NCBI GenBank assembly: GCA_021018995.1
Contig: CM037586.1
Coordinates: forward strand, 3,756,328-3,820,327
DNA from: Chloranthus sessilifolius
Taxonomy: Eukaryota; Streptophyta; Magnoliopsida; Chloranthales; Chloranthaceae
Direction: 5' to 3'
Length of the DNA: 64,000 bases
The stretch's first letter is position 1; the number at the start of each line of letters is the position of its first letter. The notes under the pieces were generated by a model, which was not told the origin of the DNA, searched no databases, and was given only the letters and a program-made list of their open reading frames with translations. The position numbers and the translations under genes were made by a program. Shown in pieces: positions 56,050 through 64,000 of this stretch.

Positions 56050-57992
56050 AAGTGGTCGGTCCCGACGAAGGTCGACCCTATAACAGCGTGGTTTCTTTGG
56101 AGGCAAGTATATATTCTAACACATCTTGTTTAAACCCCGATTCAGGCTGCCAATATATTGATTTATTGGTTAGAACTTGACATTTGTTAGAAATCTAACT
56201 TTGTTATGTCGTATGTATTTTGGATTATACATCTACGTGCCACTGAGCAAGTGAAAATCTGTGTTTGTATTACGTGACATGTGTATGCAGCCCTAAATTG
56301 TAGCTTGAATATGAGATTAATACTTGTCGTAGTGAAACTTGAAAACCAAAAGCAATAATGTGGTTTATACATTCATTGAAGTATTAAAACTAGAATTATG
56401 TGTTGATGACTAGATTGATGTGTTGATATTGTACCCTCTGGGGCATATGAAGGGATTCATGTGGTCTGATATGAAAGTGTAAATATTTGTTACCCGAGGC
56501 TGGAACACCTGAAAGTGTAAATATTGGTTACTTGAGTCTGTTACACTTGAGAGTGTAAATATTTGTTATCAGAATCGGTTACACAGGACTATGTAAAAGT
56601 TTGATACTTGAATGCCATACTGATTACACTGGGCTGTGTAATAATTTGGTACTAAATATGTTATACCGGTTACACCTGATTGTGTACAAATGTGGTAACT
56701 GCATATTGTATACCGGTTACCCCTGATTGTGTAAAAATTTGGTGATTGAATATGTGATACTGGTTACACCTAACTGTGTAAATATTTGGTAACTGAATAT
56801 AGTATACCAGTACACCTAATTGTGTAGACATTTGCTAATTGAATTTGTAATGTGGTAGACTTGCATGTGTAACGTGCATAAATTGGATATGAAATCTACG
56901 ACCGTTCAATTATATTTGATAGCTTGATGTGTTGAGTGGATAGATCAGTTCTAAGATCGAGGGTGTTTTGGGACATACAAATTTATGTGTTCTGACGTTT
57001 TCTAATATTTCTGCATTGGATTTGAATACCATAATTTCTGAAAGGCAATGAGATGATACCTCTGAGTCCGTAGTGGACAATTGTAAGACCCTAGCCAGGT
57101 CGTAAATCTAATATCTGTTATCTGATCTCAACTAATAGCTGAGTTGAGGAAAGTACTTGGTATTTGTACGGTTAGCTATAAAATAATCCCCAATAGCGAT
57201 AAGTCTGTTGTGGTAATTTAAGTGTAAATTTCTAAGTTATTTGTCTGATCTAGTGTGGAACTATTTGTCTGATTTATCTGTATGGTCTGGGAACCGTTAA
57301 TACCTGAGTTCAGTGAAAATATCGAACTGTAAAGTACCGTGATACACAAAATCCGAAATGTTGTTGTTAGTAGTAAGTCCGTTATTTGATCTAAATCTGT
57401 GATATGTTCTCTGAGAATTCTGTTATTTGCTCTGAATTTGTTATTTGTTCTCTAAGAATGGCACCATATAGTACCATGTAGTTGACGATATTGGATTCGT
57501 ATCTGCAAGTGATATTGACCTATATACGAGATTTGTTTTCAACCACAGACAGTCATGATTACAACTGAATTATTTGATTAGTTAGTACAATAATAAGAGA
57601 GTGATAATTTAAAACTATCGGCATGTTAGTGGTTTAGTCAATAGGTATTAGAATGGTTACTTGCGGAGCATGTGGATTAGCTCTTACGGTGGTTTAACCA
57701 CCCTGCAGGTGAAGGAAATGAATTGGAGAAAAATCAGTTGACGGAGTTTCAAAAGTATTATTTGGTGCAGATCTCTGTGTCTGGTACGTAGTGATTAGTT
57801 TAATATATTAAGGTAGTTTGACCTGTTTTAATTAAGAAAAAGAAAAAAACTTCTGTGTTTATCCTAGATCTGGATACCTGGATATCTAGTTTTGATCCCT
57901 GGTTATAACTTTTTATTTCAGATTTAGTGTTTTCTCCTGATCCGTTTGGGTCGCGACTCGAGATCCAGGTGCGTGGATTTGGGGTCGTGACA
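55174..57992 (+). repeat. Element E, right LTR
   Basis: 2,819 bp, the uninterrupted partner of the left LTR. It has a longer purine-rich tract (about 55875-56052) and the tandem array at 56475-56885. It ends GGGGTCGTGACA. Confidence 0.93.
56475..56885. repeat. Tandem array (~48 bp) in element E right LTR
   Basis: Counterpart of 50550-50960, with the same unit order and small differences. Confidence 0.85.
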
Positions 57993-57997
57993 TTATT

Positions 57998-58077
57998 CCT
58001 AGCTATGATATCCTCTTCACACTAGCCCTCTCGTTAAAGTCGTAAATTCCTTCGACATTCCATGAGAAAACCTTCAT
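57998..58077 (-). pseudogene. LINE G, start of ORF2 (endonuclease N-terminus)
   Basis: ATG at 58077 gives MKVFSWNVEGIYDFNERAS, matching the usual SWNVRGL-type start of plant LINE endonucleases and LINE K's MLSWNVWGICD. A stop or frameshift occurs shortly before the element E insertion point at 57997. Confidence 0.85.
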
Positions 58078-58080
58078 TAG

Positions 58081-59429
58081 GAATCTGAAAAAAAAAGCTC
58101 ACACCTCAAGTGGAGCCCTTTCCGTCTGACCCCATTCCAACCTCGCCAATTCTCTAAATGCCAAGGTCTTCTTCTTACATTGGGCATTCAGTTGTCTACC
58201 GAGATTGATAGCACGGAATAGCTCTTGCAAAGAGTCGTAAGACCCGCGATAAGACATTCCATGTTCCTTCCTAAAGCAAATGAGTTCATCAAGATCCCGG
58301 GCTTCGGACGAGTCGCACACCATAACGGGTTTCAAAGAAGAAGAAAATTCATCATCATCGGAGGAGGAATAGATACCCTCCCAAGCCCTATTGCAGTCCA
58401 TACCCAAAGATCATAACGGTCGGATCCTACCAACATCGGTACTAGTAAAGGACACAAAGCTCTCATCTGAGTGTGGATGCGGTGATGCGCAGATTGCATC
58501 ACCGCCGACACTAGGGGAAGGAATGCCCAAAGACCTTCCGTGCTTGGTCCACAAGTAGTTCAGATCCGTAGTATCGCTAGTCGACAAAAGGCACCAGTCG
58601 GGTCTCGGCTCCATCTCGCAGTTGCATAATCTCAGGTCTGACCCGGACTGCTCCCAACTAAAGGGTCCGTCATTGGCTGCCCCAAACTAAAGCAAAACTC
58701 ACTTGACCGATTGGAAATAATGCCGAGGGGCAAAACCACCCATCAAAACCATGGGCGGGATGAAACAAGGCGGTATCGTCAGGCGCCACAGTGGAGAACC
58801 GCCACGAGTCACAGTAACAACTTTACAACTTTATTGTTGTCGCATCAAACCCCAGAAGTACTCTAGAAAGTGTGCTTGACACTCGGACCCACCAAACCAC
58901 AGCCACTTGTCTTCAAGACACCACGTGTCGCCTCGAGCACCATAGGATCTCATCTGTGATCCCTTGCTTCTTCCATAAAGGGCCTTGTTGGTTGAATCAG
59001 CTCATGCCACGATTTGAAGTTCAAACGACAGTCCCCAACGGGAGGATCCAGCTCATCTCTCACCGTGGCCGTTCGACGAGTGGACGAGGCCAGATCAAGA
59101 TTCACCCAAAACGAATCAGCCACTGCCTCCGTGCAAACAACTCCGATGTTGATCCCCTTCTCTGGGAGTATATCGTCGTAACCCTCCAGCTAGTCCTCGA
59201 CCACTCCGTGAACCCCTCACCATTGATATCCACACCATGGTAACCCTCAAGAATAGAGCTAGCAATCGATGAGGGATCGATCAGAGTCGAGGACGGGACG
59301 GCTGCCTCAAACCCGCCGGATTAGAGGCAGAGCACCGCTCCGAGCACTCCCTTACCGCCACAGCAGCCAAATCTACCCCTTCCCGGACTGGGTGGACACC
59401 CGTCACGATTTCTTCGTCGGAACCCATGA
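58081..59429 (-). pseudogene. LINE G, ORF1 remnant
   Basis: The minus strand upstream of ORF2 carries ORF1-like pieces. A possible start is at the ATG at 59429 (MGSDEEIVTGVHP). Next are SSILEGYHGVDINGEG, VADSFWVNLDLASS, RRTATVRDELDPPVGD and CRLNFKSWHELIQP in shifting frames. Nearer ORF2 lies EPRPDWCLLSTSDTTDLN, with DRAWEG-like and ELICFRKEHGMSYRG, RAINLGRQLNAQCKK at 58407-58099. ORF1 proteins of plant L1 elements bind their RNA. No single complete frame remains. Confidence 0.55.
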
Positions 59430-59480
59430 ATTCGTTTACCTTACCTCGTCGGGTCTCCTTGGCTACTTCGTGTGGATGCT

Positions 59481-60242
59481 ACGCGAAGAGGTCCCACTTT
59501 AACAACTCCATTTCTATGAAGACCCTGTAACTTCGTCCATTGATCCGAACATCGCAGCACCTCGGTATGAGTTCCCACTTTTCGGCCACCACCAAGATCC
59601 ACGCGAAACTAGTGTTGCGGAACTCGGAGGCCCCTCTGTCGACAGCGATGAAGACTCCATTGACGGGGACGCCGAGTACGTGGACATTGGTTTTGGACCA
59701 CATCGCTTCTACCGGCGTCGAAAGAAATGAAGAGGGAGCCCGAGTACATCAACTTCAAGGAAGAAACGAAGGCAAAGGACAGCATCAAGCGCATCAGGCA
59801 ACGGAAGTCCGTAGATTTAGCACGGATGCCAGGATTTTAGGCCCCTCACTGTTTTAGGGAGACGGACGCCCGTAGTGCCCCGCGGACATCCATAGTTCTG
59901 TGTTTGTAGGTCACAAACTTTCGTGTCCTCCAGGACGGACGTCGTGTCGCCAGTGATGGAAGTTTCCTATTTTTGCAAAAATTACCTTTTTTAGTGTTTT
60001 ATTATTACTAGGACTCTTTATTTCGAATTTTAATTATTGGTAGCCTATATAAAAAGGCTTGTAAAGACAATTTAATTAGTTATTGAATATTTTGAATGCT
60101 TTATGCTTGAATATTCTTCTTCCCGATATGGGCTTGGTGTGAGACCAAGGGAGTGATTCCCAAAGCTATCCTTTTATCTTTTCTATTATCTATCTCTGTT
60201 TTCTTTTAATCTTTTACCTTGTTGATCTAAGATTTCTACATC
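59481..60242 (+). mobile_element. Element J: 3' end of an A/B-family LTR element
   Basis: The plus strand carries a short open segment (HFYEDPVTSSIDPNIAAPR, EFPLFGHHQDPRET) leading in frame into the LTR, where it reads DGDAEYVDIGFGPHRFYRRR, almost the same as in element A. The LTR starts at 59661 (TGACGGGGACGCC) and is cut at 60242 by LINE K, so its end lies outside the window. Its palindrome block (59800-59960) is of the CGGACGTCCG type shared with element B. The 5' part of J is missing where it meets LINE G. Confidence 0.75.
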
Positions 60243-60699
60243 TTTTTTTTTTATCAGTAAAGGAAATATATTGAAGCGCAACAAGATGATGAGAAACCAA
60301 TATAGACAGACGACCAAAAACAGAACTAACTAGTACAAAAGAAACAGATACAAGACCACAACAGCACTATGAAAAAAGCACGAGTGTCAATCCAACTATA
60401 CCCAAATTAGCCCGGGTCCCAAAGGAAAGACCCCTCTTGAGTACCAGAACCTCTGACCGAAACCCAGCTCCATAGCAGATATGTTATGAACTTCATGACC
60501 ATCCCCACCGGCTGGCATTTATGCTCAAAAATGAGCGAATTCCTCTCACGCCATAAGGCCCCAAAAGACCGCGAACGTGGCTGCATCCCAATAATCCTTA
60601 AGAGGACCCTCCATTTTAGTGGCAGCCTAGATCAGGTACAGAGAATACGGTGTCTCCGGCGTCACCCACCTCATATCGAAGGACTTTAGAACAATGCTC

Positions 60700-61482
60700 C
60701 AAATCTCCTGCACCAGGTCACAGTGAATCAGCAGATGAGGGGCAGTCTCCCTCCTCCCCCTTGTTACACATAACGCAACAGTTTTGGATCTCCTTCCCCC
60801 TCCGAATCAGTTGGTCCAACGTTAGGATTCTTCCTTTGAATAATGTCCACACAAATAACTTAACTTTGAGAGGAACGACTTTCCTCCACAAATCAGCACC
60901 TTAAAAAGCTGTCAACGGGCGCCTCGTGAGCATCCTATAAAAGGACTTAACAATGAAAATCCCATCTTTATTCAGAGCCCACACCCTCTGATCCTGCTCG
61001 CTATGGTGCCTCTTAGCCTTCTCGTAACCACCTCCCACAAAGTACCCCCCCTCAGAATTCGAGACAAACTCTGTGATCCTGCCCCAAGGATTCACAGCAA
61101 TGGCATGAATGTCCGGGAAAGAATCAATGAGGGCCCCACTCTCCAACCACACATCCTCCCCGAACCGAACGCGGTTATCATAGCCCCACCTAAAGCGAAC
61201 CCCTCTGACACATTCGACATGCCCTTCTACCAAGAAGAGGTTCCTCTGTGTATCACATGACTGATCCCCCAATCTCCAAAGGACTGCCCGCACTTCTCCA
61301 CCAACACCATCCTCCGAAGACTCTCCCTCTCCTCCCTCCCCGCCCGCTAAAACCACTTCTCGAGCAAAGCAATATTGGTCCCTAGCAGGCTGCGAATACC
61401 AAGGCCCCCATTGCGTAAGGGCAATTGACAGGTCTCCAAATTGACCAGGTGGTACCGTTTGTCCATACCCGACCCCTCCCAC
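60700..61482 (-). pseudogene. LINE K, C-terminal part with zf-RVT region
   Basis: Minus strand: VRFGEDVWLES, ALNKDGIFIVKSFYRMLTRR up to a stop near 60902. Past it, VVPLKVKLFVWTLFKGRILT, LDQLIRRGKEIQ and CVMCNKG show the C-terminal zf-RVT-like Cys region. Frames change at about 61380 and 60900. Confidence 0.8.
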
Positions 61483-62726
61483 AAGAAGTTCCTCTGAATT
61501 TGTTCAAGGCGGTTGATAACTCCCCTCGGACATTGGAACATAGACATGTAGAAAATGGGCATCGATGATAAGACCGATTTGACCAGCACTAGCCTTCCTC
61601 CACTGCTCAACAATTTTCCTTTCCATGCCGACAGACGTTGTTGGAACCATTGGATAATCGGTTCCCAATCTCTAGCACCTGGTTGCCTGAGGCCGAGTGG
61701 TAGCCCCAGGTATTTAATTGGAAGCTTTTCTATCTCACAGTCCACCATCTGCGCCAACTATGCCATCACCCTATCATCCGTACCAATACTCGTGATCGTC
61801 AACTTAGATAGATTAATACGTTGTCCCGATACCGCTTCATAAATGGATAAGACATCCACCAATGACCTGAATTCCGAGATCTCAACCTTTCCGAAAATAA
61901 TCGTGTCATCCGCAAATTGAAGATGCATAATAGACCGACCATGTACTCCCACCTTAATGCCAAAAATCAGGTTAAGACCTCGAGCTTGCGCTAAAAGGCT
62001 GGATAAAGCTTCGCCCACCATGTTGAATAAGAAAGGTGAGGGCAGATCCCCTTGGCGAATCCCTCTCGAACTTTTGTAATATCCCGCTAGAGTGCCATTG
62101 ATCAAAACCGAGAACCATGCTGAAGAATAGCAGCCCCTCATGCAATTCCTCCAGCTCGTGCCAAACCCCAACCTGGCGAGCATATAGTCAAGACAATCCT
62201 AACTGATCCAGTCGTAAGCTTTCTCCATATCAACTTTCCACAGGGTAGCCAGCCGGCAATCATGATGCACCGAATGAATGGTTTCCTGGGCCACCGCAAG
62301 CAGATCCTCAAGCTGTCTACCCACTACAAAAGCTCCCTGACTGTCCGAAATAATCCGACTCATGACTGGTTTGAGTCTATTGGCTAGGACCTTTGATATA
62401 ACCTTGTATAAGCAATTGGTGAGACAAATATGCCGGAAATCCGCAATATCAACTGCTCCCTCCCTCTTAGGAATGAGTGTGATGAAAGTAGAGTTTAGAC
62501 TCCTCCCGATGCAGCCGGAAGCGTGAAACTCGTGCATAACTTCCATCAGGTCCGCCTTAATGGTCACCCAAAAAAATCTAAAGAATTCCATGGAAAAGTC
62601 GTTGGGACCGGGAGCTTTGTTTTTGGCCCCCACACTAATCACCCTCCTCACCTCTTCTTCACAAAAATGATGCTCCAAGCTCAGCCGTTCCTCCTCATCG
62701 ATGGACTTGAACTGAATCCCATCCAA
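61347..62726 (-). pseudogene. LINE K, reverse transcriptase
   Basis: Three adjacent frames cover the polymerase. 62726-62199 has KNKAPGPNDFSMEFF, ITLIPKREGAVDIADFR, SDSQGAFVVGRQ and KVDMEKAYDWI. 62183-61758 has GIRQGDLPSPFLFN and the catalytic LQFADDTIIF. 61757-61347 has PIKYLGLPLG, LSSGGRLVLVKSVLSS and RNFLWEGSG. They are separated by single stops or frameshifts (near 62200 and 61757), so the copy is only lightly damaged compared with LINE G. Confidence 0.92.
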
Positions 62727-63975
62727 TTGAGGTCGCTGCCACCCCTCATCCTATACATCTTCATGTAGAACTCAACAATGTGCTAACGGATCTGTTCCTT
62801 CTCCGAGTAGGTCACCCCCTCAACGGCGACCTTGCCCAAGTAATTCATTTTATTCCGTGCATTAGCGATCGCATGAAAATACTTGGTGTTAGCATCACCC
62901 TCTTTGAGCCATCGAACCTTAGCCTTCTGTCTCCATTTAATCTCCTCGGCCAAGCATGCAGAGTTAAACTCCATTTTCCTCCTATAACGTTCCTCTCTTT
63001 CCTCCTCTGTCAAATTCCGCGATTCCTCTAAATCGTCTAACTGTTTCAGCCGCAGCAGTAAGGCTTCCTGCTTGTCTTGAACCATCCCAAAAACCTCCCT
63101 GTTCCACTGTTTACAATACTGTTTAACCCGTCTTAACTTTGATATAAATCTGCACTCAGCCGTCCCATGAGATATCGGTTCCATCCACCAAGCCGGTACC
63201 AGCTTCTGAAAATCTGTCCAGCAGCCATATATATTCTCGAAACGGAACGGAGTCGGCCCACTCCCACGCGCCTCACATGTAAGAATCAACGGCCGATGGT
63301 CCGACACAGCCCGAGCCAAACATTCCAACCTTACCCCCAGTAAGATATCCATCCACTCAGTGGTGCATAAAAATCTGTCGAGCCTACTCATCGAGGGTTG
63401 AATTGAAGATTCGACCACGTAAAGAGGGCCCCAGTTAACGGCACATCCATCAGTTCCCACTCGGCAATGAACCTATTGAAATCCCGCATAACACTGAAGT
63501 CCGGCGGTCCCCCTTTTTTCTTGTTACACCATCTGATTGCATTGAAGTCTCCTCCAAGGCAAAAGGGAAAGTCCCATCTGGCCGTAAGAGCCGCTAATTC
63601 CAACCAGAATTCCTCCCGGTCCCTATCAACCGTCGGATAGTATATGCCTGCAAACATCCATGTTTTTCTAGATTCTTTACTCCATAGCACCACGGCTGCC
63701 GAGTAGATACCCCACTCCTCATCCACTTTATCAAATGACCGACTGTTCCAAGCCACCAGTATACCACCTGATGCACCATCAAAGTCCACCCCCAGCCACT
63801 CCCACTGTTTTCCACCAAGCACCGAAGCAACTTTTCTGTCATCACAGCTGCCCCAATTCGTTTCCTGTAAAGTAACGATGGCAGGGTTGATAGAATCGAT
63901 GATCCGTTTAGCCCCGGTCTGTTTGCTCCCATCGCAGATACCCCACACATTCCATGAAAGCATCTTCATAATCAA
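62727..63975 (-). pseudogene. LINE K, endonuclease and linker
   Basis: It starts at the ATG at 63975, or three codons in (MKMLSWNVWGI). It carries the endonuclease motifs TLQETNW (catalytic Glu), LGGDFNAIR, LTGALFTWSN and, after a frameshift near 63400-63460, SRLDRFL and SDHRPLIL (catalytic His region). The linker (WRQKAKVRWLKEGDANTKYF) then leads to the reverse transcriptase. A stop lies near 62783. The enzyme would nick the target DNA to prime reverse transcription. Confidence 0.92.
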
Positions 63976-64000
63976 ACAGTAAACCCTCGCTCAGGTCCGA

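Larger units (their letters stand above)
47072..57997 (+). mobile_element. Element E: long-LTR Ty3/gypsy element
   Basis: A bounded plus-strand element (47077-57992) flanked by TTATT at 47072-47076 and 57993-57997, inserted in LINE G. LTRs begin TGTAAGGAC and end GTCGTGACA. The right LTR is 2,819 bp. The left is about 2,770 bp once element F and its duplication are removed. The internal region is only 3.1 kb and badly decayed. LTR length and the AAATTTTATAAGGAGAGGA tract suggest the Tekay/Del group of chromoviruses, inferred without alignment. Confidence 0.9.
32580..59480 (-). mobile_element. LINE G: L1-type retroposon in four pieces
   Basis: A non-LTR retrotransposon in minus orientation. 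Its 3' poly-A is the T run at 32580-32590, and its 5' part extends to about 59430-59480. Removing three insertions with their target duplications restores colinear ORF2: pieces 32580-35478, 36281-36775, 46717-47076 and 57993-about 59480, roughly 5.2 kb in total. The insertions are a solo LTR, block H and element E. The 5' end abuts element J. It is inactive through many stops. Confidence 0.85.
60243..64000 (-). mobile_element. LINE K: L1-type retroposon, runs off the window
   Basis: Minus orientation, with the poly-A seen as T at 60243-60252. It is inserted in the LTR of element J. ORF2 is present from its start at 63975; ORF1 and the 5' end are beyond the window. Related to LINE G by protein motifs and by similar 3' ends (TTATCRGTAA). 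Confidence 0.93.

Noticed and set aside
58872..59502. Plus-strand ORFs (58872-59243 and 59269-59502) as genes of element J
   Set aside because: The opposite strand reads as LINE G ORF1 with conserved-looking pieces, so these frames are antisense; J is only supported from about 59481.

Overview
The window is nuclear DNA from a flowering plant with a large, repeat-rich genome. The evidence is Ty3/gypsy chromoviruses primed by initiator tRNA-Met, a plant L1-type LINE, a Ty1/copia gag remnant, hAT- and Mutator-like MITEs, and a few plant nuclear exon fragments. No species can be named. I found no complete host gene; almost everything from about 10.8 kb onward is transposon inserted into transposon.

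Region 1 (1-10.8 kb) is AT-rich and holds short exon-like fragments, all readable on the minus strand: a TANGO2-like exon (628-839), a possible HIP/FAM10 exon (2650-2709), a HEMC-like first exon (5073-5290) and an unidentified duplicated exon-like stretch (6668-7081). It also holds tandem arrays, a roughly 2 kb inverted duplication around a (TA)-cored foldback (7140-9160) and an array of related foldback units (9150-10210).

Region 2 (10.86-16.5 kb) is a MITE split by a second MITE and by a decayed LTR element, here L. Region 3 (16.5-20.6 kb) is featureless AT-rich DNA.

Region 4 (20.6-32.6 kb) is a nest of gypsy elements. Element B (minus strand) is broken. It carries a remnant of a Mutator-like MITE, and at that junction sits the fully bounded chromovirus A (22018-28662, TSD CTCGG). 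Past a breakpoint near 30000 comes the 5'-truncated, plus-strand element C, then a copia gag remnant.

Region 5 (32.6-59.5 kb) is one L1-type LINE, here G, in minus orientation. It is cut into four pieces by a solo LTR (35479-36280, TSD GATTT), by an LTR-like block H of almost 10 kb, and by the long-LTR gypsy element E (47077-57992, TSD TTATT). H contains a 270-bp MITE and the pol-less element D (42292-45358, TSD ATGCT). E contains the small element F (47450-49661, TSD GCGAT), which carries an unrecognised ORF. Region 6 (59.5-64 kb) is the 3' end of element J, interrupted by a second LINE, K, that runs off the window.

A, B, C, D, F, J and the solo LTR share a related LTR backbone, and A, D and F share the same tRNA-Met primer site. 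A and B carry the enzymes; C, D and F lack them and could only have moved with borrowed enzymes. All copies seen here are disabled by stops, frameshifts or deletions. Calls rest on reading the sequence by eye; family names need database confirmation.
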